From contig CAZQVN010000070.1 in assembly GCA_964596775.1 (NCBI GenBank), positions 1 through 16,628 of the forward strand: a stretch of 16,628 nt of DNA, in the 5' to 3' direction. The notes under the pieces were generated by a model. That model ran no database searches. It had not been told where the DNA came from and worked only from the letters and a program-made list of their open reading frames with translations. Positions 9,612 through 16,279 of this stretch are shown in pieces. Within the stretch, counting starts at the first letter, position 1. Every line of letters starts with the position of its first letter. The position numbers and the translations under genes were made by a program. Source of the DNA: CAZQVN01 sp964596775. GTDB lineage: Bacteria; Eisenbacteria; RBG-16-71-46; JABDJR01; JAWXBZ01.

Positions 9612-10576
9612 CGCCGCTTCTTTCCGTGCGAAATCTCCGCAAGCACTTTCCGATCCGCAAGGGGTTCTTCCAGCGGGTCGAGGCCCACGTGAAGGCGGTC
9701 GACGACGTCAGTTTCGACGTGCAACCGGGGGAGACGCTCGGGCTCGTCGGGGAGTCCGGCTGCGGGAAGACCACGGTCGGACGGAGCATACTCCGGCTCA
9801 TCGAACCGACCTCCGGGCAGGTCACCTTCGAAGGGACCGACGTCATCTCGGCCGGCCGCGACCGCATGCGCCGCCTGCGGCGGAACATGCAGATCATCTT
9901 CCAGGATCCCTACGCGTCGCTGAATCCGCGCATGTCCGTCGCCGACATCATCGGCGAGGGGCTCCGCGTGCACGGGATCGTCAAGGGGCGGGTGGACCTG
10001 GAAGAGGCCGTCAAGCAGCTGCTGCTCAAGGTGCGCCTCGATCCGGCCTACGTGAACCGCTACCCGCACGAGTTTTCGGGGGGGCAGCGGCAGCGCATCG
10101 GCATCGCGCGGGCGCTCTCGCTCAACCCGAAATTCATCGTCTGCGACGAGGCGGTGTCGGCGCTCGACGTGTCGATCCAGGCCCAGGTCATCAACCTGCT
10201 CATGGATCTCCGCGAGGAGTTCGGCCTGTCCTACCTCTTCGTGGCCCACAACCTCTCCGTCGTCCGCCGCATTTCCAACCGGGTTGCGGTGATGTACCTC
10301 GGAAAGATCGTCGAGGAGGCGACCACGAAGGACCTGTTCGCGAACCCCCGGCACCCCTACACGAAGGCGCTCCTGTCCGCGGCCCCGAAGGCCGACCCGA
10401 CCTACCGGAAGGAGCGCATGATTCTCGTCGGCGACGTGCCGTCCCCGATCAATCCGCCCCCGGGATGCCCGTTCCACACCCGCTGCCCCGTGGTCATGGA
10501 CCGCTGCAGGACCGAGGTTCCGCCGCTGCGGGATCGCGGGAACGGTCACCGTTACACCTGCCACCTGGAGGATTGA
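9608..10576 (+). CDS. ABC transporter ATP-binding protein, DppF/OppF type
   Basis: This is the second cytosolic ATPase of the importer (322 residues) and the last gene of the operon. Motifs are Walker A GESGCGKTT from residue 48, Q-loop FQDPYASLNP, signature FSGGQRQR, Walker B FIVCDEAVSALD and switch histidine VAHNLS. C287, C293, C300 and C318 in the C-terminal extension have exactly the spacing seen in the upstream ATPase (C-x5-C-x6-C-x17-C), suggesting that both can hold an iron-sulfur cluster. The ATG overlaps the previous stop by four bases (ATGA) and has a strong AAGGGGGAGGG at 9595-9604. The order receptor-permease-permease-ATPase-ATPase is the standard Dpp/Opp layout. Confidence 0.95.
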   Translation: MTPLLSVRNLRKHFPIRKGFFQRVEAHVKAVDDVSFDVQPGETLGLVGESGCGKTTVGRSILRLIEPTSGQVTFEGTDVISAGRDRMRRLRRNMQIIFQDPYASLNPRMSVADIIGEGLRVHGIVKGRVDLEEAVKQLLLKVRLDPAYVNRYPHEFSGGQRQRIGIARALSLNPKFIVCDEAVSALDVSIQAQVINLLMDLREEFGLSYLFVAHNLSVVRRISNRVAVMYLGKIVEEATTKDLFANPRHPYTKALLSAAPKADPTYRKERMILVGDVPSPINPPPGCPFHTRCPVVMDRCRTEVPPLRDRGNGHRYTCHLED

Positions 10577-10584
10577 GGGGCAGA

Positions 10585-10607
10585 GGCCGGCGGCTCCGGG
10601 CCGGCCC
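10585..10607 (+). terminator. GC-rich hairpin after the transporter operon
   Basis: GGCCGGC (10585-10591) pairs with GCCGGCC (10600-10606) around an eight-base loop, eight bases after the last stop codon. A second palindrome, GGCCCCGGGGCC, follows directly. There is no T-run, so this is at best a weak or factor-dependent terminator. Confidence 0.35.
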
Positions 10608-10685
10608 CGGGGCCTTGGACCGGCCGGGGATCGACGTCCCCGCGGATCGTGGCCTCACTGAACCATTTCGCGTGCTGAAACCGCA

Positions 10686-10691
10686 TATGAT
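10686..10691 (+). promoter_or_regulatory. Possible -10 box upstream of the secreted protein gene
   Basis: TATGAT matches TATAAT at five of six positions and lies in an A/T-rich island (10660-10740) between GC-rich genes. I find no good -35 box at 16-18 bases, so only the -10 is proposed. A start near 10698 would leave a leader of about 100 bases. Confidence 0.3.
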
Positions 10692-10796
10692 AGAATTGGC
10701 CATTCGATCGTCAAATCACACCCAACAGGGATTGGTTGACTCGTGATCCGAATTCCGACCACCCCCCCCCGACAGGACATCTTGCCAGGAGGTTCC

Positions 10797-11525
10797 ATGC
10801 TCGCAACCCTGAAGCGCCTGTCCGCCGCATTGTTGATGCTTGCCGTCATCCTGCCCGCCGGACCGGCACGGTCCCAGCCCGTCGCCACCACGATTTCGTC
10901 GAACTTCAACGGCACCTCGATCCCGCAGGGACGCACGATCTGGTTCAACGCGCACGTGAAGTACACCGGACCGACGTCGTCGCCGGTCACGCTGAACTTC
11001 ACGGCGGCCACGATCTCGTTCACGGCCAACAGCGTGAACTACGTGCTGAACGTGCCCGGCGGCCGGATTCACCTGGTCCCCTCGGCGAGTTCCTCGAGCA
11101 CCGTCTTCGACACGGTCAACAACCGCTGGGTCACCACGGTGCCGAGTTCTGAGGGCGGCGACATCTTCATCCAGGGGCTGGCCTACACGGTCCCGGTGAA
11201 CTTCCCCGGCGGCACGAACCCGGTGGTCTGGAACGCCACGTTCTCGGCCAACGTACCCAGCGCCTGCGTCAACTGGCAGTGGGGCGCCGCGGTGTACACC
11301 CAGTTCACCACCGACATGAACGCCGTGGGCGTGTCACCGATCGACGCGCAGTACCAGGCCGGCACGCCGGAGAACTTCCGCGCCTTCGTGACCGGAGGCG
11401 CCCGGGGAGGCGGAGGGTCCAACTTCACCGGCTCGAACAGCGGCACCGGGAGCGCCTGCGTGGAGCAGCCCGTGCCGGTCGAGGCGGCTAGCTGGGGGAG
11501 CGTGAAGGCCCGCTTCCGGAACTGA
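10797..11525 (+). CDS. Secreted protein of unknown function with VPVE...WG..K.R C-terminal tail
   Basis: This is a 242-residue exported protein. A Sec signal peptide covers about residues 1-24 (ATLKRLSAALLMLAVILPAG, then PARSQ). The body is rich in Ser, Thr, Asn and Gly with alternating hydrophobic strands, as in secreted beta-sandwich proteins. Notable segments are GRTIWFNAHVKYTG, VNWQWGAAVYTQF and AGTPENFRAFVTGGARGGGG. I recognise no enzyme motif. The last 17 residues, VPVEAASWGSVKARFRN, closely resemble the end of the secreted PPC/P-domain protein encoded at 12429-13547. A perfect AGGAGG (10787-10792) precedes the ATG at 10797; the in-frame ATG 54 bases earlier would spoil the signal peptide. 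It appears to be a single-gene unit, closed by the hairpin at 11580-11617. Export is well supported; function is not known. Confidence 0.8.
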   Translation: MLATLKRLSAALLMLAVILPAGPARSQPVATTISSNFNGTSIPQGRTIWFNAHVKYTGPTSSPVTLNFTAATISFTANSVNYVLNVPGGRIHLVPSASSSSTVFDTVNNRWVTTVPSSEGGDIFIQGLAYTVPVNFPGGTNPVVWNATFSANVPSACVNWQWGAAVYTQFTTDMNAVGVSPIDAQYQAGTPENFRAFVTGGARGGGGSNFTGSNSGTGSACVEQPVPVEAASWGSVKARFRN

Positions 11526-11579
11526 GGACCGGGCACGCGACCATGGTTTGAGACGCGACATTTATGGTGTTGCATAACA

Positions 11580-11624
11580 CAATGAGGGGCAACCGGTTGG
11601 CCGGTTGCCCCCCATTGCGCTTTT
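11580..11624 (+). terminator. Long hairpin terminator after the secreted protein gene
   Basis: GGGGCAACCGG (11586-11596) and CCGGTTGCCCC (11601-11611) form a perfect 11-bp stem with a TTGG loop. After one A/C mismatch, CAATG and CATTG (11580-11584 and 11613-11617) add five more pairs. TTTT follows at 11621-11624. It lies 54 bases after the stop codon. Confidence 0.7.
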
Positions 11625-11629
11625 CGCCC

Positions 11630-11700
11630 GCCGATGCCGGCCACGCCGCCATTGGATTCAGCCCTCCCGACGGCCGGCCCGGCATAGTCTCGGCATCGGC
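11630..11700. repeat. 10-bp inverted repeat in the gap before the PrcB-like gene
   Basis: GCCGATGCCG (11630-11639) is exactly complementary to CGGCATCGGC (11691-11700), with 51 bases between them. It could be two half-sites of a regulator or a long-range stem. In such GC-rich DNA it may also be chance. Confidence 0.3.
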
Positions 11701-11813
11701 TCCCGCCCCGCCTGCCGCGGTGTCCGCTCCGGGAAAAAAGCCCCAACCTTTCCGGGTTCTCCCTGTCCTTCCCATCAGACGTGTGACGTTTCTCCAGACC
11801 CGGAGCACTTCCG

Positions 11814-12323
11814 ATGAAATCACTGATCGTACCCATGGTCGTTTGCACGGTCCTGTCACTGACGGGATGCTCGAGTTTCGATGCCGCGGACGTGAACGGG
11901 GTGGCCACCGGCGGCGCCCAAGCTCCGGGAGCCGGCGCCGCAGCCACGCTGGAATTCGAAACGGTGGACAGGAGCTCCGAAGGGCCGTGGATGGAGGCCT
12001 GCGCCGAGCTGTTTACTTCCGAGGAAGCGTGGAACGAAGCCATGAGCGGCATGGCCGCCCGGGGCGCCCTGGCCATCCTTCCCGGGCCCGAAGCACCGTC
12101 CGGCGTGGACTGGAAGCACGAGTCGGTGGCGCTCGTGACCCTCGGAGAGCTGGGCTCCGGTTCCGCCGGAGTGGAGGTCAGGGGGGCGCATCGTCAAGGC
12201 ACCCACGTCGTGTTCGACGTGGAGGTGACCCCGCCCGGACCCTATGCGTACGTCACCGCCCCGTATCACATCATCAAGTTCAGGACGAAGGGCATTCGTT
12301 CCATCGAGGTCCGGGTTCGGTAG
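11814..12323 (+). CDS. Lipoprotein with PrcB-like C-terminal domain
   Basis: This is a 169-residue predicted lipoprotein. The signal ends in LSLTGC with lipidation at C19, followed by a Gly/Ala-rich linker to about residue 45. The rest resembles the PrcB C-terminal domain. It has a strand pattern 'W...VDWKHESVALVTLGEL', a Gly-rich turn (GSGSAGVEV), and 'VVFDVEVTPPGPYAYVTAPY' followed by HIIKFR. PrcB is a lipoprotein subunit of the dentilisin protease complex in Treponema denticola; most relatives are uncharacterised. No partner protease gene lies beside it here. The ATG at 11814 is preceded by a weak CGGAG. The gene sits alone between two terminators and converges on the PPC/P-domain gene. 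The lipoprotein call is strong, the PrcB-like call fairly good, and a protease-complex role is speculative. Confidence 0.75.
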   Translation: MKSLIVPMVVCTVLSLTGCSSFDAADVNGVATGGAQAPGAGAAATLEFETVDRSSEGPWMEACAELFTSEEAWNEAMSGMAARGALAILPGPEAPSGVDWKHESVALVTLGELGSGSAGVEVRGAHRQGTHVVFDVEVTPPGPYAYVTAPYHIIKFRTKGIRSIEVRVR

Positions 12324-12365
12324 CAGCACCCGGGGGCAGTTCAGGACAGTCGCGTCGTGGCAAGA

Positions 12366-12399
12366 GGAAACGCGCCGGATCAGGGTCCGGCGCGTTTTC
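12366..12399. terminator. Bidirectional terminator between convergent genes
   Basis: AAACGCGCCGGA (12368-12379) pairs perfectly with TCCGGCGCGTTT (12386-12397) around a six-base loop. One G-T and one G-C pair extend the stem. A-rich and T-rich flanks on both sides let it serve the plus-strand lipoprotein gene and the minus-strand PPC/P-domain gene, which converge here. Confidence 0.8.
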
Positions 12400-12428
12400 C
12401 TGTGAACTGCAGAACTTTCGGTACTGGT

Positions 12429-13547
12429 CTAGTAGCGGGACTTGATGGCGCCCCACGTGGACAGTTCCACGGGCACCACGGCCTGGTTCAACGTGTACAC
12501 GGCCCATTCGCAGACGGTGCCGAGGTCGCCGGCGGCGTTGTCCGAAATGAACAGCTTGAAACATCCGCCCTTGTCGAAGTTGTCGAACACGGACAGCGGG
12601 GTGCCGTTCGTTCCCGTCCTGAAGCATCCGCTGGCGATGTTCGTGCTCGTCGTTCCGCATCCCGCGGGAGCGACGCCCAGCTGGTTCGCGGCCGCGTCGC
12701 TGAACGTGTAGGTGTTCGCGCAGAGCAGGTTCGAGGCGCATCCGAAGCCGGTGCCTCCCACGCAGGTGGCGCGGCCGGGACGGCAGAGGATGGTGGACGT
12801 GGCTTCCGCGGTGCCGTCGCACTCCACATCGTAGGTGACCTGCATGACGAGGTCGCCGATGAAGGTGTGCGCCATCTTCACGGACACGATGACGTCGAGG
12901 AACCGGGTCAGGTCGTTGGTCGTGTTGATCTGGCCGACCTGGACGCCCGCGGGGAGGTTGTCCGGAATCGGCACCGGCGTCGGGAACGTCTGCACGAAGC
13001 CCTTGAAGTCGCGCGTGTCGCACGCGTTCGGCGGGGCGGCCTGGCAGGTGACGAACGCCTTGTAGCTGCCGACCTGCGTGGCGTTGAACGCGCGGATCTT
13101 GCCGTAGTAGGTGCCGGTGTAGGTGGCATTGTGCGAGAGGAGCGAGTAGAGGCCCGGGCCGGAGTCGTCGTCGCTGGCCAGTACGGTCGTTCCGTCGGCC
13201 GCGATCAGGTCGATGAACGTATCCGGAACCGGCGAGGCGCCGCCGTCCGTGTCCGTGCCGAACGTGATGACCTGGCCGATCGTGGCCGTGAACACGATGA
13301 AGTCGAAGTCACCGCCGGGGTTGATCGCGGCCGGGGTCAGGACATCGCCGCAGGCAAAAGGGTTGGCGGTCGCGGCGGTGTTGTTCGGTTCCGTCTCGCC
13401 CCGGTCCGCCAGCGGTCCGAGAACTTCGGTGGGATCCCACTTTTCGCCGTCCTCCGCCGGATCCTTCTGCGCGTGGGCCGCGCCGGCGATCATCAGAAGG
13501 CTCAGGAACGCGCAGACTGCCGGTCGTGTGTATCGGAGTGATTTCAT
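12429..13547 (-). CDS. Secreted PPC-domain and P-domain-like protein with VPVE...WG..K.R C-terminal tail
   Basis: This is a 372-residue exported protein with a clean signal peptide cleaved after AHA26 (start MKSLRYTRPAVCAF). Residues about 51-155 look like a bacterial pre-peptidase C-terminal (PPC) domain: ETEPNNTAATANPF, DFDFIVFTATIGQVITFGTD, then DLIAADGTTVLASDDDSG. Residues about 180-355 resemble a proprotein-convertase P domain, with MAHTFIGDLVMQVTYDVECD and GGCFKLFISDNAAGDLG followed by a W-containing strand, and many cysteines. No protease catalytic domain is present, so it has the accessory domains without the enzyme. The tail VPVELSTWGAIKSRY matches that of the secreted protein at 10797-11525. 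AAGGAG (13553-13558) fixes the start at 13547; the upstream in-frame ATG at 13628 lacks a signal peptide. It lies downstream of the thioredoxin-TPR gene on the same strand, after a gap of 244 bases. Confidence 0.82.
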   Translation of the reverse strand: MKSLRYTRPAVCAFLSLLMIAGAAHAQKDPAEDGEKWDPTEVLGPLADRGETEPNNTAATANPFACGDVLTPAAINPGGDFDFIVFTATIGQVITFGTDTDGGASPVPDTFIDLIAADGTTVLASDDDSGPGLYSLLSHNATYTGTYYGKIRAFNATQVGSYKAFVTCQAAPPNACDTRDFKGFVQTFPTPVPIPDNLPAGVQVGQINTTNDLTRFLDVIVSVKMAHTFIGDLVMQVTYDVECDGTAEATSTILCRPGRATCVGGTGFGCASNLLCANTYTFSDAAANQLGVAPAGCGTTSTNIASGCFRTGTNGTPLSVFDNFDKGGCFKLFISDNAAGDLGTVCEWAVYTLNQAVVPVELSTWGAIKSRY

Positions 13548-13717
13548 GTGGACTCCTTTTCGGTTTGGAAGCTCATCCGTGAATGCGAAAACAACCGAAC
13601 GTGTCGAATCCTGGCCGGAGTTTCTCAAGCGTGCGGCGCAGGGCGCGCCGGCAGGGTGTCGGGCCTCCTTTTCTGGTGCGGGTGGGGTTTCAGCCGGCCA
13701 GGAGGCGCGCCGCAGCA

Positions 13718-13790
13718 GGGCGGCGGCACCCCGCCCTCAAATTACAGATTGATCGAGTCACATGCAATGACAATCGGGTGAAAGGACCCG
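13718..13790 (-). terminator. Weak hairpins downstream of the thioredoxin-TPR gene
   Basis: Two short stems follow the stop of the minus-strand thioredoxin gene. CGGGT/ACCCG (13775-13779 with 13786-13790) has a six-base loop. GGGCGG/CCGCCC (13718-13723 with 13731-13736) has a seven-base loop. Neither has a T-run. The rest of the gap (13548-13717) holds two GGCGCGCC palindromes and no clear promoter. Confidence 0.22.
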
Positions 13791-13791
13791 C

Positions 13792-14649
13792 TCAGGAGAA
13801 GAGAAGGTTGGACAACTCTCCGCGGAATCGTTCCGTCAGTGGATGGTCCCTGCCGAGAAGCTGAAACAGGTCGATCATCCCGCGGCGCCCGGCGTCATCC
13901 TGATAGGAACGGTCATGGCGCACAATTGCGAGATAGTTACCCAGGGCTTCCTCGTGGCGCCCGCTGGCCGCTGCGGACCGGGCGAGCTGGAGGAGGGCCT
14001 CGAGGTCGGCGGGATTCGACCGGATCCTGGCCCGGAGCGCATCCTCGTCCACGGAAGCGGTGGACTGGATGCGGAGACGGGCGGCCAGCCTGTCCGCGGC
14101 GCCCCGTTCCGTCCCGGGGGGCACCTGGTCCAGCAGGACAAGGGCCTCGGCGGACCGGCCGCGCGCGGCTTCGATCTCGGCCAGACCGAGGAGGGCCACG
14201 CCGTTCAGGGGGTCGTCGATGAGGACTGTCCGGAAGAGTTCTTCCGCTTCCTCCGTCCGTCCGGCCGCCAGTTTTTTCCGTCCCGCCGCAGCCGTCGTTT
14301 CCGCTTCCGTGGGCAGGAGCCGCGCCACGAATTCGCGGATCGTGGATTCGGGGACGGCGCCGGTGAACTCCGTGGCGATCTCCCCGTTGTGGAATCCCAT
14401 CACATGGGGGATGCCGGAGATGTTGAACGACCGGGCCAGGTTCTGGTTCTCGTCCACGTTGACCCTGGCGACGAGGATGGCGCCCTCGTGTTCACCGGCC
14501 AGTTTTTCCAGCACCGGTCCGATCGTACGGCAGGGGCCGCACCACGGGGCCCAGAAATCCACGATGACCGGAACGTTCCTGGACTTTTCCAGGACCGCTT
14601 CGGCGAAAGTGCTTTCGGTCACATCGATAACGTTCGGTAATGGCGTCAT
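13792..14649 (-). CDS. Thioredoxin-TPR protein, CnoX/YbbN-like
   Basis: This 285-residue cytosolic protein has a thioredoxin domain (about 1-110) followed by tetratricopeptide-like helices (about 115-285). The active site is FWAPWCGPC with both cysteines present (C37, C40), and the cis-proline is P81 in SGIPHV. The architecture and length match CnoX/YbbN, a redox-linked holdase chaperone that protects proteins from overoxidation and hands them to GroEL. E. coli CnoX lacks the redox pair; this one should be redox-active, like the forms with WCGPC. I prefer the start at 14649 because AGGAG (14660-14664) lies ten bases upstream. An ATG six codons earlier, at 14667, overlaps that site and has none of its own. 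The gene diverges from the amidotransferase gene across 218 bases. Confidence 0.88.
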   Translation of the reverse strand: MTPLPNVIDVTESTFAEAVLEKSRNVPVIVDFWAPWCGPCRTIGPVLEKLAGEHEGAILVARVNVDENQNLARSFNISGIPHVMGFHNGEIATEFTGAVPESTIREFVARLLPTEAETTAAAGRKKLAAGRTEEAEELFRTVLIDDPLNGVALLGLAEIEAARGRSAEALVLLDQVPPGTERGAADRLAARLRIQSTASVDEDALRARIRSNPADLEALLQLARSAAASGRHEEALGNYLAIVRHDRSYQDDAGRRGMIDLFQLLGRDHPLTERFRGELSNLLFS

Positions 14650-14867
14650 GTCGGGCGCACTCCTCATTTTCCGGTGGAAAGAACGCGGAGATGATACATG
14701 AGGCCCTTGCGGCCGGAAACGGCGCGGATGAAGCGACCCGGTTCGACCCGCCCGCGCCGCGAAAGGGGCGCATTTTCAGGACGGACGCACCGACGCCCCC
14801 CGCTTTCCAGGAGGACTTCACTCCCGGCGGCGTTGACGGGCGGCGGCCGTTCGGAGACTCTGTGCGG

Positions 14868-15467
14868 ATGACGGAAAAACGGGAGATCCTCATCCGGGTG
14901 GTGGACTGCGGAAGCCGAAAGGTCCCGGACATCGTCCGCATCCTGGCGATGGCGGGGGCGAGGGTCGAGTCCGTGCCCCTCGATCTCGCGGACGCGGCCC
15001 TGTCCGGGGCGGACGCCGTCGTTGTCTCCGGGGGTCCGGCGCTGTTCACGGATCCGGACACCGGGCCGGCGCTCGGCGACCGCTTCCGGTTTCTCGATGC
15101 GCTTGCGGTGCCCGTCCTCGGAATCTGTCTCGGTCACCAGGCGCTGGCCGTCCGGGCCGGCGGCCGGGTCTATCGCGGGGAGCCCCGTCGGGAGATGGAG
15201 GAGATCGAAGTCCTCGAAGAGCATCCGCTCCTTGCCGGGCTGCCCGGACCACTTCATGTGCGCCAGGATCACACCGAGGGCGTTGATGCTCCCCCCGGCT
15301 ACCGGATCATCGCGCGGTCGGCTCATTACCCGAACGAAGCGATGGTTTCCGTTACGGGGTTGCGCTTCGGCGTTCAGTTCCACCCGGAGGTGTCCGGAAC
15401 GGCGGGTGAGAGGCTCCTGGGAAACTTCGTGGACATCGCGCGGGCGGCTCCGGGGATCGAGCCGTGA
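14868..15467 (+). CDS. Stand-alone class I glutamine amidotransferase (GuaA N-domain-like)
   Basis: This 199-residue protein is a single class I glutamine amidotransferase domain, which hydrolyses glutamine to supply ammonia. The nucleophile elbow GICLGHQ places the catalytic cysteine at C87. FHPEV supplies H172 and E174 of the triad. VVVSGGP is the usual preceding loop. The overall pattern (Asp-x-Gly-Ser near the N-terminus, SGGP, GICLGHQ, a QDHTEGV segment and VQFHPEV) is closest to the GMP synthetase amidotransferase domain or the separate archaeal GuaA subunit. No ATP-pyrophosphatase partner gene is in the window, so the acceptor is unknown. GGAG at 14853-14856 is spaced well for a GTG start at 14862 and more loosely for this ATG; the two differ by two codons. 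Domain identity is certain; pathway is not. Confidence 0.85.
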   Translation: MTEKREILIRVVDCGSRKVPDIVRILAMAGARVESVPLDLADAALSGADAVVVSGGPALFTDPDTGPALGDRFRFLDALAVPVLGICLGHQALAVRAGGRVYRGEPRREMEEIEVLEEHPLLAGLPGPLHVRQDHTEGVDAPPGYRIIARSAHYPNEAMVSVTGLRFGVQFHPEVSGTAGERLLGNFVDIARAAPGIEP

Positions 15468-15501
15468 TTCTTGGGCTTCGGGATCGTCATGACCCCGGAG
15501 G

Positions 15502-15530
15502 TTGGGGGGCCCGTCACCCGGGGGTATACT
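15502..15530 (+). promoter_or_regulatory. Candidate promoter placing the transcript start at the ATG of the exported methyltransferase gene
   Basis: TTGGGG (15502-15507), 17 bases and TATACT (15525-15530, five of six matches) form a promoter whose start would fall at about 15537-15538. This is the first base of the ATG at 15538. The seven bases between are CCGGCCC, with no Shine-Dalgarno. The mRNA is therefore predicted to be leaderless. Confidence 0.5.
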
Positions 15531-15537
15531 CCGGCCC

Positions 15538-16248
15538 ATGAAAACGACACTTCTTGTTGCAACGATTCTCTGCCTGCCGCTCGCCGTTGCCGCGCAGCAG
15601 GGACACGGCAGCCATGAGGACCATGACGCTCACGGCGCCCACGGCGCGCATGGCGATCACGACGCCACGATCCGGCACTCCTTTGACGACGCAGCGCGAT
15701 GGTCCGCGGTCTTCGACGACACGGCGCGGGCGGCCTGGCAGAAGCCGGCCGAGCTCGTCGCCGCCCTGGGGCTCTCTCCCGGGCAGGTCGTCCTGGACAT
15801 CGGCGCGGGGACCGGCTATTTCAATGGCTTCCTGGCCGAAGCCGTGCGGCCGGGCGGCCGGGTCTACGCCGGGGATGTCGAAGCCTCCCTCATCGACTGG
15901 ATGCTCAAGCGGGCCGTGCGGGAGGACACCCGGGAGGTCTTTCCCCTCCTGATCCCCACCGACGCCCCGCGCGTTCCCGAGAGCGTGAACCTGGTACTCA
16001 TCTGCAACACCTGGCATCACATCGACGACCGCATCGGATACGCGGGCAGGATCAGGAAGATCCTGAAGCCCGGCGGCCGTGTGTGCGTCGTGGATTTCCG
16101 GAAAGGGGAGATCCCGGTCGGCCCGCCGGAGGAACACCGGATCGATCCGGAGAGAGTGATCGAGGAAATGTACGGCGGCGGCCTGAAACTCGACCGCCGC
16201 CTGGAAATCCTGCCGTACCAGTATGTCCTGGTGTTTCAGGCCGGCTGA
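15538..16248 (+). CDS. Exported class I SAM-dependent methyltransferase-fold protein with a periodic His-rich segment
   Basis: This 236-residue protein begins with a Sec signal peptide (KTTLLVATILCLPLAVAA, cleavage about residue 19). A short segment (20-43) follows with histidines at 23, 26, 29, 32, 35, 38 and 41, exactly every third residue. Residues about 47-236 are a class I methyltransferase domain. Motif I is VVLDIGAGTGYF (D87 to G93), the acidic end of the second strand is VYAGDVEAS, motif II is VNLVLICNTWHHI, and LKPGGRVCVVDF follows. The lead-in FDDTARAAWQKPAELV is familiar from a family of signal-peptide-bearing predicted methyltransferases. Because SAM is cytosolic, catalysis outside the membrane is puzzling. 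The His segment suggests metal (Zn, Cu or Ni) binding, which is inference. The start at 15538 gives the signal peptide; upstream there is a TATACT box but no ribosome site. Confidence 0.87.
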   Translation: MKTTLLVATILCLPLAVAAQQGHGSHEDHDAHGAHGAHGDHDATIRHSFDDAARWSAVFDDTARAAWQKPAELVAALGLSPGQVVLDIGAGTGYFNGFLAEAVRPGGRVYAGDVEASLIDWMLKRAVREDTREVFPLLIPTDAPRVPESVNLVLICNTWHHIDDRIGYAGRIRKILKPGGRVCVVDFRKGEIPVGPPEEHRIDPERVIEEMYGGGLKLDRRLEILPYQYVLVFQAG

Positions 16249-16279
16249 CCGGCACATCGCTTACCCAGGGGAGAGAACC

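Noticed and set aside
11548..11576. TTGAGA, 17 bases, TGCATA just before the terminator at 11580, considered as a promoter for a small RNA
   Set aside because: The -10 match is poor, and any transcript would run straight into the terminator hairpin, leaving almost no RNA.
11183..12076. Minus-strand open frame of 297 codons spanning the terminator at 11580-11617
   Set aside because: It runs through a strong hairpin and antisense to two exported-protein genes, and has no domain or signal pattern.
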